DNA of 64,000 bases from Scortum barcoo (lineage: Eukaryota; Chordata; Actinopteri; Centrarchiformes; Terapontidae), in contig CM041535.1 of assembly GCA_023238725.1 (NCBI GenBank), forward strand, positions 22,749,230 through 22,813,229. The letters are read 5' to 3'. Made by a program: the position numbers and the translations under genes. The notes below the pieces were generated by a model. The model did no database searches and was not told where the DNA came from. It worked only from the letters and a program-made list of their open reading frames with translations. Numbering within the stretch: position 1 is the stretch's first letter; each line of letters starts with the position of its first letter. This document shows positions 18,201 through 30,961 of the stretch, in pieces.

Positions 18201-20989
18201 TGAATAGCTTAACTGAAAAGAGAAAAACCTATAAAAGGGATTTAAAAAAATACAACTGCATGTATGTCCAATATTATGATCATTTATATGCTTCATCAAC
18301 CAAAAAAAAAAATTATTTTTAAACTTTGGATCAAAAGAGTGGAATTACACACAAGTTTACACAAGTCAAAACTGTTTTTGTGTTGCTTTTTTGTCTGCCT
18401 CCATTTGTGCAAAGTGGTCTTGGGTCTCTGGAAAGGTTGTATAAAATAAGTTATCATTATTAAACTGAATTTTAATATGTTCCTGTCTAGACAATGTGTT
18501 TGGTGACTAACCCCATTTTGGTGAAGTTCTTTGTTGTCACTGGTCTCTCTCTGCTGCCTGAGGCTGCTCTGAAGCTGTGCTCTCTGCAGTCTCATGTGCT
18601 GCAGGCTGTGGTAAACCTCCGCCTGCACCTGCTGGTTCTGCATGGAAAGTTTTGCCAGCACGTCGGCTCCTCTGTCATCAGCACTGTGCCTTCCACGCCT
18701 GTCCACTGCATGGGTCGCCTTGTCTGTTACATTGAAAAGACACATTGAGAGATGCAAATACTACCTGAAATTGGAGATAACACTTATAAATGCCTGTTCA
18801 AGGGTTTGAAACTAATATTTTGTGTTACTCTGGTGGTGGAGATTCAGTAAAAAAAGCTCAGTTTATGTAAGTTAATAAAAATTTCTCGGGGGGACACTTA
18901 ATCTTTCTCTCTGCTACTGTTGTCATCCTGGAATTCCTAACTTCACTCAGCAGAAGCCTCTGGAAGCTGCAGGAGTGTTTGACTAACCTCGGCTAACACA
19001 AAACTCCTCACACTTGCGCTGATACACAAATAAATCCGCTGTTGTCGACTCGGTATAACAGATGGATTAAAACTACAAACCAACAGACACAGGAATACAT
19101 GAGCACACAGTATTTAATTATATAATCACACCAGTTTTGTCAAGCTCTTGGATGAGCTCCTCTTTCATGCGCATGTTGACCGTCAGTTCTTGGATCCTTC
19201 TTTGAGTGAGACTGGCTTTCAGTCTCGCCTTTCTCAAGTGGTTTTGATTAGCGTCGTCATCCTTGGTCCCTGAGAAGAAATACGAACTGGCAATATGAAA
19301 AGGAAACAACTTGTTGGATATAAAATATTGTCAAAGACGAGATCTGACAAAGGGAAACATGCTCCTTTCAATACAAGTATACCTGTGGCTCTCTGGGGCT
19401 GCTGGACTGAAGGATTTCCATTAGATGTTTGGTCTGGTCCAGTGTTTTTCTCTTTTACAGCTGATTTCTTCTGCTGGCCGGTCCATGTCCGGTTTAAAGA
19501 ACGCCTGGAGCAAAGTCACAGTGATGTCACGATATTTGATTTTCTGAATGAAAGATTACTGATATGTGTGAAACAAAGGTCAAGCATTTTCTGTATTTCT
19601 GTGGTACACGATACGCTTGGAAACACAGTTGTATCAGAAGAGAAAGACAGCTCTAAATTAACAACCTCTGTTAGAGCCTGGCACCCATTTTCGGCCACCT
19701 TGAGTCACATCTTCTATAAACCCAAGAATTTGCACAGCATATATTGGCAGGCTGGTTGTAAAGTGTATAACAAAGGTAAAAGTGAAAATCGGAACATTCA
19801 GGGTTTCTGTAATTTTTGAGAGGTCTACTTGGTGCACCAACTAAAGTAACGGCAACAAATGCTTCTGTCATTTTTGACACCAAAATTGTAGTGTGTCACT
19901 GGATTGCCAATATCAAACCCCCCACAGGGCTTCTCTTCCCATGCTGCTGCATAGAGGGTACTCATCTTGACTAAAGTTTACAATTCATGTTTTTTGTGAA
20001 ACATTTTTTGTTGCAACATATTTATAAAAACTTTGAAAGCTATTGACTGAAATTATATTTAATGCAGTGAATCACTGGTGGCTCGACAAAGAATGAACCA
20101 GTAGGCTTGTGTTATACAAGCTCTCACCGAAATCCAATTCTGCCCACACAGATGTCATCTTCCACCTCCTTCTCTTTATCCCCGTCTTTTCTCTCTGCCT
20201 GTTGTTTTATGAATGGACAATACACCTCATCCTTTTCCTCAATCTCAGCCAGCAGGAGATGACCGCGCATCTTAAAGGCTGCCATCACCCTCTCCAGTGA
20301 ATAGGCTGGGGGACTGGAGTGAATCTACAAACACACACACATTCATATAAAAACATGCACAGCCATGAATGTGAGTGTGGGCGCACATATGAATGTGTGG
20401 AGAAACATTGTTTAGTACATATGGCAATGAAAGTCAAAGGCAAGTGAAGTGCAACAGATTAACATATAAACAATTAACACAAGCAGGACCAAACAGTGCT
20501 GCTACTTACCTGCCTTTCATTTTTGCAGCTTTGTCTGATCAGAGGGACACTGTGGGGTCTCTTGCCTGAGCTCCCAGAAGTCTCTGCTTCTAATGTTGCA
20601 CCCCTAAAGGTCATGAGATCGCTGCGCAGATGGTTGATCAGGAGCTGCTGGTCCACAAGTTGTTCAGTCTGAAAACATTCACATGCAAATGTGCACACAG
20701 ACACATTTTAACAACCAATGACAAACCAGCACAGCTGACTTTAAGTTGTGCGACAGTTCTTTTTGCAGATAACACATGATGCTGAAGGTATCAATGTCCT
20801 TTTCCACTGTGTTACAGCGCTGCATTCAGGATTCACCTGTATACGAGTATGTTCCCTTTCTTCCTTTAAGGCCTGAAGGTGGGTATTGCTCTCTTGAAGA
20901 AGTTTCCCCACTTGTTTTTGGACCTGTCTAAGCTCTGCATTCTTTTGCTCCAGCAGCTGTTCCCCTGTGAGGAGAGCTTCCTGAAAAAC

Positions 20990-21029
<40 letters not shown>

Positions 21030-24000
21030 TGTCTGTGCTTTTTCTTTGCTTTGACTTGTGGATATATCTTAAGTTAAGCTGCCCTTATTTTTCTTCTTAA
21101 AAAAATCAAAATAGCTTAATCATCCATATTATTGACATCACCCAGTGTGTCTAAGGATTTTGGCAGTGTGACATCACAATGCACATTTTGACTTGTAATA
21201 AAAGGGAAAAACACAATTTACCTAATAACAATGGATTAATGTGTCAGTAAAACAACATGCACAGTGCAACCTGCTTTCCAGGTGGGAACACAGTATTTTC
21301 CTCATGCACCACTGTGACTGTGACTTATAGGCTTAGGAGACAATGATTAAATACCAGTTCAAAGCCTAACATTTTAATCTATTTAAATTATTTTGAGTAA
21401 AAAAAACACAAAGCACATTTATACACCCTTATTTTAGCTATCACATCAGCTTACACTTTGTGCTCGAAATCACAAATGTTTTAGATTATGGAGCAGTTCC
21501 CATCAGCTGCTGAATGAAAAACAAAGACTATTAATCATGATCTGATGTTTCTTTTTCACTTGTTATCATTACCTTGCATTTGCTAAGCTCTTCTCTAAGC
21601 TTCAATATGGTAACGTGGTTTGACTGCTCTCCGCCCCCCTGTGAACACCCCTTATCATCAGCTTGATGTGCGTGATTGACGGCTGCCAGTCTCTCCTGCC
21701 AATCCTGCAGTCGCTGCCTGAAACAATGACTCGGATCGGGGCCTGAAATATCTGCGAGCAGGGCTGCAGCTTCCTGTGCCAGGAGGCGGTACTGTGATGG
21801 TTCCTCTTGGTTCACCCTCTTATCTGTGTCAGATGTGGGCTGTTGGAAGCTGTCCCCCTCCGCAAGTCTTCCACTTGTCTTCTCTCTTTCCATCTCTCTC
21901 TCCTTCTCTTTCAGTAACTCCCTCAGTGTCTGCACTTCAAACTCAAGCTCGCCCAGTCGAGCCTCGCCAGGGTCCCAGGTTGTAGGAGATGGTTTAACCT
22001 CTGTGTGAGAAGATGTCGCTCCAGGACGGTTACGGATGTGACGAGCCTTGGTTGCAAACTGCAGGACACTCAGAGTCTCAGCTACACTGTGGTGGGAGGG
22101 GCTCACGCATGCCACCATCAGGGTATGTGCGGTGCCTCCCAGTGAATCCCGGAGGAGACGGGTGATCTTAGCATCGCGGTACGGTATGTGTGCACTGCTG
22201 CAGCTGTTACCGCGGCGATTTCGGCCGGGGTCGGAGAGGGCACGGATGACATTGCCCAGCGCGAGCAGGCCAGTGTTGATGTGAACAGACTCTTTGAGCC
22301 GGGTCCCCGTGTTTCCAGTTTTTCCAGCACGCTCCGAGCCTGCGAGGTCAACCAGGCAGAGTTTGGAGGAGCGTGCAGCTTTTAAGGAGGAGTGGGTGCA
22401 CTGGGTGAGCTGAAGGGTGAGGATGGCATGAGAGCGACTGGAGTGCTCATTCATCCCCGTGGTGCCAGTGTGGCGCAGGGCATTGCCCGTCTCTAGAACA
22501 CTTAGTAGCTCTTCTGCTGAGGTGACGACCATTTCTTTGGCTCCCATCACCACTGAAAACACAAAAAAAAATCAGCTTTTTACACAGAGCTGGAACATTA
22601 CTGTCCCCAATGGGCAGTGTGCAATAGTGTCTAATCTCATTGTATTACAATGACTTCAATGACTCATCCTCTCTGTAATAATGTCTCTCATTCATTCAAT
22701 AGATACTGCTGCTGATTTTACAGATTAAGATCAGAAAGTAATCGTGGGAAGCAATACAGAGCCTGTTATCTGTTAGTCCTTTTTTAAAGTAAACTCTTTG
22801 AGCTCATTCCCTCATATTCAATCTGTCTTAAAAAGTAAAAATAAACATTATTTTGTCACATTTCCTTGCTAGTTAAAGACTTTTACCCGTGTTTCCCCTC
22901 TCATCCTCCCGTATATGGAGCTCTTTGTGAACGGTGTGCAGCTCCAGCAGGTCCCGCAGCTCCTCCCTGTACAGCTCCATATACGAGACCCGCACTGTGG
23001 CTTCCACGCCGTCACCGGTCGTCCTCTTCTCCTCCAGCAACGAGAACACATCATGGGCCACGCGGTCAACAATTCCCCCCTCTTCATCTGAATGGGATTT
23101 GTTTTTGGAGGAAGAGACACAGAGGTATAAAGCAAATGTTACAAATGAGTCCAGAGAGTGAAAGTGAAAGAGTCTGTGGATGACTTCTGTACTGATGGCA
23201 GCTGCTCAGATAAGGCTGATCTGCCTCATAATATTGTTTTGCACCTTATAATATTATCACATCTACTGCCCAACTGTATTATCTATATTCTAATTTATGT
23301 TTTATTTATCTTAGTTTTTATTATTATTTTATTGTTGTAGTTTTATATTTTAGGTTTATATTTTATTTTACTTTTATTTTATATTTGGTTTTATATTTCA
23401 TTTGATATATTCTATTTCTATACATTAAACTTTTAGTCATTTTTACCTGTGCGGTTTTCATTCAAAACATTTTTGAGCATTAATAGAGGGAGACTGTTAC
23501 TCAAGAATTTCATTGCCATTGACTTGCTTGATTGTTGTGCATATGACAAATAAAAACCTCAAGGTAGCTATCAAACACTATGGAAGATGATGTTTCTGAC
23601 ACAAGGAGACCTATTGCATCAATTTACTGACTTCATGCCAGTAAAGGTAAGCATCATTTTTGTTCACGGCTCAGCGACTAATGAAACCTTCACAAATACT
23701 TATACATATCTGTATGAAAATAATCTTATTTGGTAAGGTCATGTCCCCAAAACAACAGGATAAAACAGGACATCCTCCAGAACTGAGGTGGCACCACACT
23801 GTGTAAAGTTGTCCTGATTAATCTCTAGTTTCCTTGGCCAAGCTTCAGTAAATGCTGTTGCCTATGACATCCTGACACTCACATGAGATCACACAAGTTA
23901 TAACAGATTACTGGTCAGGAAAGCTTGAGATGGACACTTAAATGGCTTAAACAGAAGAAATGTCACTCATTTCAATTAGACTTGCTTTAGTAATACATTT

Positions 24001-24515
24001 TCCCCATAATAAACAAACTCCTGAACCACGTGGAGTAAAAAAACACACCATCCATGTGTCATTTTCTCAAATTAGTCTCATCTCAGTCCACTTAAACCAA
24101 CCTGTTGATCTTTCTAATCTCACTTTAGGGTTATTAAAATGCCTCCTGAGCTCTTTTGATCTTTCTAATCTCACTTTAGGGTTAATAATCTGCCTCCTGA
24201 GCTCTCATCCAACTCACCCAGGCTCCCCTCTCCCAGTGTGTACGTCTTCCCAGACCCCGTCTGTCCGTAGCAGAAGACGGTGGCGTTGTAGCCGTCCACC
24301 AGGGACTCCACCAGGGGCCGGACGCAGGACTCGTACACCTCGTCTTGGCCGTCCGTCGGTCCAAACGCGTGGTCGAAGGAGAAGAGCCGGTCCGAGCCGA
24401 GCAGCACCTGCGCGGAGCCCGGCACCACCCGCAGGCACACCCGGTGGCTGTGGAGGACTTCTTTAGGGAGCAGGGGGCGGACGCGGACCGCCACCCGGAC
24501 ACACACCTCGGTCAT
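15215..24515 (-). CDS. kif27: Kinesin family member 27 (KIF27)
   Basis: KIF27 is a kinesin-4 family protein, paralogue of the Hedgehog regulator KIF7, needed for motile-cilia central-pair assembly. Coding exons (minus): 24218-24515, 22887-23087, 21573-22552, 20837-20980, 20510-20668, 20128-20324, 19383-19504, 19132-19269, 18512-18723, 17872-17934, 17525-17695, 17190-17381, 16836-17048, 15984-16182, 15215-15819. All phases close, giving 1297 aa (mammalian KIF27 about 1400). The motor is intact: P-loop GQTGSGKT at residues 84-91, switch I NEHSSRSH at 201-208, switch II DLAGSE at 235-240. The rest is mostly coiled coil, with KIF7/27-type blocks RVMAAFKMRGHLLLAEIEEKDEV, CLREAERHLRLRCEELELHA and LEKELFFYKSSSRQLKKKL. 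The large third exon holds most of the motor. KIF27 is preferred over KIF7 because of its neighbours GKAP1 and QNG1/HNRNPK; KIF7 has other neighbours in vertebrates. Confidence 0.95.
15824..15874. repeat. (CA)n microsatellite at the acceptor of the last kif27 exon
   Basis: Compound CA/CG run. On the transcribed strand it is a (GT)n stretch ending in GTGTTTAG at the exon 15 acceptor. Confidence 0.9.
20995..21028. repeat. (AG)n microsatellite serving as the kif27 exon 4 pyrimidine tract
   Basis: On the transcribed strand it is a (CT)n run followed by TTCTCTGTTTTTCAG at the exon 4 acceptor. Confidence 0.9.
23225..23570. repeat. Dispersed repeat (LINE/SINE 3'-end type) in kif27 intron 1
   Basis: An AT-rich piece followed by GGGAGACTGTTACTCAAGAA, an ATTTCATTGCC motif and GACAAATAAAAACC resembles the 3' end of a high-copy fish retroelement. 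Family not determined. Confidence 0.4.
24105..24206. repeat. 51-bp direct tandem duplication at the start of kif27 intron 1
   Basis: Two adjoining units (24105-24155 and 24156-24206) share TTGATCTTTCTAATCTCACT, TTAGGGTTA and GCCTCCTGAGCTCT with only a few differences. The copies end about 10 nt from the exon 1 donor at 24216-24217. Confidence 0.85.
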
Positions 24516-24641
24516 GGCGGTGAAAAAGTACCGAGGAGCCGACTCAATGTGCTCCCAGCATTAAAAACGAGCGAAATAAATAAGAGCAAACTGTCCGCAT
24601 CACTTGTTGTCAACTTAGTCCCGTTTTGTTGTCGCTCCTCG

Positions 24642-24655
24642 GTTGCCGGGGAAAC
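24642..24655. promoter_or_regulatory. RFX X-box in the kif27 promoter
   Basis: GTTGCCGGGGAAAC has both half-sites of the X-box (GTTGCC, two spacer bases, GGAAAC) and lies 127-140 bp upstream of the kif27 ATG. RFX factors, with FOXJ1, switch on motile-cilia genes through such sites, which fits the role of KIF27. The site is seen; its use is inferred. Confidence 0.7.
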
Positions 24656-24739
24656 GGCCCCAAGCAGTCGAGGAAAGCAGGAAGCGTTCAAGAGCGTCAC
24701 GGAGGGTCGGACCGAGCGGTGCGCGAAGGCAGCAGCGCC

Positions 24740-26446
24740 ATCTAGTGGTGAAGTAAAAGTACAAATACTACAGTCTAAGTGTACTCACTGATTTCATGTT
24801 CTTCTTACTCTCACTTTTCTCTTTTATTGTTTTTTCCCCCAGAACATTATGCAGAAACCCAGCACATTATATACAGACAAAACCCATCAGAAAGGGGATA
24901 TAACCAGAGAGAATAAATAATAGTATTCATGGATTTAGTTTATGTTTAGAAAGTAAAAAGGAACTACATTGCATTAACATGAAAATGGTGATGATCAAAT
25001 AAGATTTCATGTACACCAAAAATATATTACATTTCATTATCTATTATTTATTATGCTCTACTGTATATTCACCACATATATATGGAGATGTGTGCGATGA
25101 CCGAGACTACTGAAGATTCAGATTTATACAGTAAATCTATACAGAGTTAGATTTACTGTATAAATATTTATATATGTAGTTTTTAAGCTGTCACAAAGAT
25201 TTAGGTCCCCTATATAGCCATGTATAAACAGGAACTTTAAAAGATTCACATTTTTTAAATTTGTAAGTTTCCAGCCTTAAGCTTCCTAAGCTTTTTGTAT
25301 CCTATACTATATCACACTATGTCATGTTAATATGTTATATAATTTTCTTGCATAATGTGTTACATCATATTTCTTTATTAATACAGAAAAACACTAAGTA
25401 TATATTGTATATATTTCATTACTAATTTCTTACTTTTTTTTTAACATTTTTATTATTTTTCTTATTTATATCATCTTTTACATATTTGACATTATCTAAC
25501 ATGATTATTTATTAAAAAAAAAAAAAAAACATAGATATTTGATATTGGACATTTAGGGCTTCAATGCCTTTCTTTTTCTAATTTACGATATCCAAATTAT
25601 AGATAAACAAATATTATCCAGTTACATCTGTCCAACACCTTTTACTTAAAGATATCTCTCTTATTGTATTTTTGAGTATTTATCACCAGTTAATTATATC
25701 TTATTCCAGTTCAGTCTCCTTCAAGGAAAAGTATCATCTGCTAGATATCTAAAATATTTATTAGAGGCCACTTCTTCTCCTGTCTTCTCCTCTTCTTCTA
25801 GCCAAAAGCAAACGAAAGAATGTTTTTCTAATTCTTAAACAACTTGTGAAAATTCATTTTCCAACCATGTAAGAAAAAATAACCACAAATTACAGCTGCT
25901 TTTTGCTCCCACTGTTTTTGTCCTGCAAAACCTGCATTCATTACATTTAAATGCATTATTTATTGCATTATAACTAAAAAAATTGTCTTCCTAGTAGACA
26001 TTCTGTTTTAAGGTAAGCAGTGGATGATATGAGTCCCAGAGACTGATCTACTGGAACATGCACTTACAAAAAGAGCCTACATCTAATCAAAATATTTTAT
26101 TTTCACAGATGTATAGCATCAGTTCAAGTTCAAATCGCTGCAGACACGTTTGCATGTTCACAGATGATATGATCATCTCCATTACAGTGAGACGTTTGTT
26201 AGAAAATGTTCCACATTCACAACAGTAAACATTTTAATTGACTGCGAATGGCCAACAGTGCTACTACCCACATAGACCAACAAGCAAAATTAAAGCTTGA
26301 CACCTGTTTCTATTACAGCTAGTGAGAAGCTTATTTGTACATGTATCTGGCACAGAGACATGTTTGGCTTCATCCCAGAGGAAGGCACTGGTGCCAGAGC
26401 TGCACGCTGAGAAGTGCAGCCCACTGTATGTAATGCTGCCAGCTCG
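24740..26446. other. kif27-qng1 spacer with qng1 3' UTR
   Basis: Very AT-rich. A short fragment at about 24743-24785 (AGTGGTGAAGTAAAAGTACA) resembles the end of the MITE-like element found in qng1. An A-run lies at about 25513-25530. No exon was recognised; 26096-26446 is probably the qng1 3' UTR. Confidence 0.5.
26096..26101 (-). terminator. Likely qng1 polyA signal
   Basis: AATAAA on the minus strand, about 345 nt downstream of the qng1 stop. Confidence 0.4.
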
Positions 26447-29400
26447 TCAGTAGTAAATACAGCGTGTGTGGTGTATGGGAATGTGGGCCATCTCTTTGGG
26501 GTGCTGCTTAGCATAGAGCCACAGGTAGAAGTCGATGACCGCGGAGTTGATGCTGCAGGTCTGTCCGTCTCTCTCCTGCACCAGCTTACGAAGACGCTCT
26601 TTGATGAGCTCAACGGACCAAACTGAACAACCCCGGATCTCCACCTCCCTCCTGTCCCCTGAACTCAGCAGCTCGCCTGGCAGAAGTGGACACAACACAC
26701 ACAGTGACTGCAGCGTACGTCTTTATGACCAGAGAAACACTTTTACACACACACCGTCTCACCTTTCTTCAGCGCCTGCATCAGTGCATCAGAGTATCGC
26801 AGTGCTCCGAGGTAGACCAGAGCCTGGGGGACCCTGTAGTCCGCGAACATGCTGAGCCAGTCCATGTCGATGATGTCACCCTCTCCTTTGGCCTCCATGA
26901 CGCCCCAGAAGTCTGCCACCAGGATCTGAGCCCGCTTGAAAAACGAGATTCTCTTCCCCTGAAACAAACAGGTCAGCACTCTGCTCATACTGTCTGCTGC
27001 TCAATCACCTGCTCATTTGTTCTTAAGCCATTGCTGTTTATTACTAGGCAGATATTCTTACATACAGACATACATTCATACATACATACATACATAACAG
27101 CAACAATTCCTGTTTCCGTTCTTGCCACACTGTCTTTGGCCAGGAGATGGAACTCTCTCATCACAATTTACCTGCTGCTCCAAGTTCTCCAAATCCATAC
27201 ATTTATCTCAGATCACATCAAATACGCTGTCAAGGTGTTTTACATGTTTTGTATATTCCTATGAGACAGTGAATTCAAAGTGTCTAGAAGATTGCACAGT
27301 GCATTGATTAAAATGAATTCTGGAGAAAAACTGAAGCAAGGAATGGATTTTTATAAACAGACACCTAAACAACCATAAATGATTAGGATTATTTTAGTAT
27401 CTAAGATCTAGCAAATGTTTGAATCATTCTGTCTCATCTGTGACAAAGATGACTAAATAAAACCTAAACTCAACGTTTAAATCTTCAAGCTTTACCAGAA
27501 GCAAAAATTTAATTTTTTTCTGGCATGAACATGTACTTTTATTCACAAACTTCCCGACATGAAATAGTTCCACAGTTTTAGACTCTATAACTCTCACCTC
27601 ATATGTAGCTTCGTCCCTGTAGGACGGGATCTTCTCCACGACGAGCTCCACCATCTTCCGGGCGTCGTTCCCAGCTTGGCTGATAAAACTCCGGAAGCTT
27701 CCGCCGTGTTCCAGCAGCACGCGGCCGCCTTCAGTCAGCACCTTGTTAGAAAGATTCAGCGTGTGATGGTTTCAAATTTAACTTCTGTGATGAGTAGGAG
27801 GTACAGAGCTGCATACTTTCAATTTCTACTTATTATAAAGGAAATCCAGTTCAGCTAATAATGTAACGCTGGTAGACATAACAATTATATGAGCTTTACA
27901 ATCAGATTTTCTGAGCTAAAAGGAAAAAAACGCAGAGGGGCAATAAAGAAAAAATAATAGAATAATCTAATCAGCCAAAGAACACATAAGGTTGGTCAGG
28001 TATGTATGGTTCATGTATTATTTGGACTGTAAATAACGTGTCCAACTCCACAGACACGTACATAATCTCAGACACTGTATTCATACAGAGCCATGATAGT
28101 ACATTGGCTTTAGTTCAGTCTACCTTCTCTGTTCAGTCAAAAGTCTCTGTTCAGAACTGATGAGAGAGATGAGAGATGCATCTTGTTTTTTCCCACCACA
28201 CCTGCTCGTCTTGAATACGAACAGCACTGCTTTTGTTTTGTTTTTGTTTTAGAAAAGTGCCGTGAAGGTTCTCGAAAAGGGTTCGCGCAGAAGTCAGCTT
28301 TTCATTCAGAAGTCTCGAATGGCACACTTTTGCTAAGTTTTGAACAGAAACACAGGGCACAAATCGTGCTACCGATGTGATTTTGATGACTGCTACATCC
28401 CTGGTACCGTGGATATCATGGACATTAACATGAGCGGGTCAGAACCTGGTGGCGCTCCTGAAGCATGGGCATGGGCGTTTTATTGTCCGATCGGAGGACG
28501 TGTCCCAACTCCTCCACACTCATCTGAGAGAAGTACTTCGGATCAGTGATAGGTATACCTGAGGACGGTGGCAGAGTACAGAGTTACAGAGTAATAGCAG
28601 TGATATCAGCTAAATGTACTTAGCTATTAAAGGTACTCATTATACAGAGTGGTAATTATGAGAGTTTTATATTATTATAATATATTCTATTATTCAATTT
28701 TTGTCACTCACAAATGCTTGTAAGACATTTTAATGTTTATCAACATAGAGCCAATTTTTTATACTTTCATCTATAAGGTAAATGTAGTACATGTATAAAG
28801 TAGCATAAAATCACAATACTTTACAAGTGCCTCAAATGTTAAATTTAGAGTAAATGTAGAGGAGCTACTAGAGAGAAAGAGAAAGATGACTCAACGGGGC
28901 CACTGAGTTATGAAGCTATAGCATGCTGCAATAACAACAGGAATATAACTCCACAGTTGCCATTTTTCTCAAGAGGCTCAAAAGTCATAATTTGTTCTGA
29001 TCTCACGCTGTCGACTCTTGAGTTTCACACTCTGAGGCAAAGCTAACTGTGCTTTTCTCAGAGAATCTCTTGTAATTATAAAGGCCACAGCGACCACACA
29101 TTGAGAGCACTATTCCATATGAGACATAATTGATTCATATCCGGAGTCATTCACGCTAATTATGACTGATGCACAGGCGCGTGCAGAGCTACAAGCAATT
29201 TCCCAGCAGTCCAAGTTCAAGTAAAGGGCACATACACAATAATTGGTAATAGCAGTGCACAACAAAAGCACACAGAAAAGAGGAACAAAGAGAGACATCA
29301 AAAAGGGTTTGAATACACAAATTTTTCTCCAGATATGAATTTGCTAACAAAAAGGACAAATCAGTCTGTAAAAAAACAGATGTCATGAAACACAGTTAGA

Positions 29401-30952
29401 GCATGACCTCACCTTTTTTTCATAATTCTGGCATTTCTTTCATTTCTTTTTTTTTTTTTTTTACAATCTGAGTAATTATTATTTTCTGAGTGATGAATCC
29501 TGTAAAAATACTGCTCACCAAATTTAAGTTACCAAAGAAGGGACATACTATTAAACTGAACATGCACTGCCCATTTAACCTTGCAGTAAACTAAACTCTA
29601 TACATGCTCCCACCTTCCTCCATGGCCCTGGTGATGGCAGCGCAGAGGGTCATGTAGCCCCTGTACGTGGTCCCTTTATAGGTCACCTCACACTCCTCAG
29701 TTTCCTTCTCTGGCCAGAAGGAAAAGTTCATGGTGTCTACCACAAACACCCAGTTCAAGGCCTGTAATGTTTAAAGAGCGCAAATTATCAAGTGAGCAGA
29801 AAAAGGGCTGCGGGCAGTTGCTGTACCAGAAACACGATGATTAAAAGACCCCAAATGTGTTTTGAAAAGTTTTCATCACTTTGAAGTCTATATTTGATGG
29901 AGATACATCTCTCAGCGTTCCACTGTGAGATGTAAACTTGTGGACGGCGCTCGAGGTAAAAACAATTCACCAGTCACTGTGTTGAATAATTATTTTGCTG
30001 ATGACTGAGTAAACATCTTACCTAGAAAATAATGAACTTCTAATCTGTGATAACATTATTTTCCAAACTGAAATGCAGTGGTGGCAGTAAGTATTTAAAT
30101 ATTATATTAGTATTCTTTTACTCAAGTTAAAGTAGAAATAGTCTAAAAAAAGTTGTGAATTTCAAATTTTACAACAAAAGTTACAATTACAATATAAACA
30201 AAATATACCTAAAGCATCAAAAGTAAACGTACTCATTATGCAGGGTGGCACCTTTGAAAGTTTTATATTATTATAATATTATTATTTAGTTTATTTCATA
30301 ATAAATACTAATAAAGACTTTTAATGGCTTAATTTGTTAATGCAGAGCTGCTTTTTAGACACAAACTACTGAGTAGATTACAGAATTGCACAATATCATA
30401 TGTGCATCATATGTTTTTCTGTGTAAATTCTTAAACAGCAAAGTGACCTACAGATGAATATAGTGGAGTAAAAGTATATTATTTCCCTCTGAACAGTTGT
30501 GGAGTCAAAGTATAAAGTAGTATAAAATGGGAGTATTTGGAATATTCAAGTAAAGTACCTGGTACTTCGTACTTACAGACAGTACTTAAGTAAATGTACT
30601 TGATGAAATGGCAATTCAGTCAAACTATCAGGCTGCATTAAGAGCGTCTCAAAATGTATATATAATATGATCTTTAACATTAATTCTAGCCTCTCCTGTA
30701 ATTTATAAATCTAATGCACTCCATGTATTACTGTGGTCACTGAACAACACCGCTCAGACTCCCCTGGTCAGAGGTGGGCTCTGGAGCCAGCGGGTTTGCC
30801 TTCTTCCAGCCGGTGGCGGTCAGCTCGTCGCTGTGTCGGAGGTTGTAGAGCATCTCCGCCACCTTCTGCACTCCGTCCTCCTCCACAGACACATCCCGAC
30901 TCCGCTCTGCTATGAACTGTCCAGATTCGCGGGGAAACAGAGGCGGCTCCAT
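26447..30952 (-). CDS. qng1: Queuosine 5'-phosphate N-glycosylase/hydrolase (QNG1, C9orf64, DUF2419)
   Basis: QNG1 releases queuine base from queuosine 5'-phosphate so that it can be reused for tRNA wobble modification. Coding exons (minus): about 30749-30952, 29614-29761, 28446-28558, 27598-27741, 26763-26958, 26447-26676. Exons 2-6 close in phase; the total is about 344 aa (human 341). Family stretches are PLFPRESGQFIAERSRDV at the N-terminus, ALNWVFVVDTMNFSFWPEKE, YRGYMTLCAAITRAMEEGIP, ISFFKRAQILVADFWGVME, MFADYRVPQALVYLGALRYS and the C-terminal end HHTRCIYY. An in-frame ATG three codons earlier (30959-30961) is also possible. The weak point is the exon 1 end: a phase-0 donor is needed, and only GGT/GTTGTT-type sites are available, while the better-looking G/GTGTTG gives the wrong phase. 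Introns hold two MITE-like repeats. A likely non-coding first exon lies near 32036-32100. Confidence 0.92.
28605..28870. mobile_element. MITE-like repeat, diverged copy, in qng1 intron 2
   Basis: Shares GGTACTCATTATACAGAG, TTTTATATTATTATAATAT and TATAAAGTAGCATAAAAT with the longer copy at 30076-30610. Same order, more decayed and with no clear ends. Confidence 0.5.
30076..30610. mobile_element. MITE-like non-autonomous DNA element in qng1 intron 1
   Basis: Begins CAGTGGTGGCAGTAAGTATT with TTTACTCAAG shortly after, and ends with the roughly inverted CAGTACTTAAGTAAATGTAC. This matches the ends of a very common fish element of hAT-like type. It has no coding capacity. Target-site duplications were not resolved. 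Confidence 0.55.
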
Positions 30953-30961
30953 GTCGGACAC

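Noticed and set aside
15215..24515. KIF7 instead of KIF27
   Set aside because: The protein shares blocks with both, but neighbours GKAP1, QNG1 and HNRNPK are those of KIF27.
23960..24791. Plus-strand frames across the kif27 promoter and exon 1
   Set aside because: Antisense shadow of a GC-rich first exon; no protein similarity recognised.
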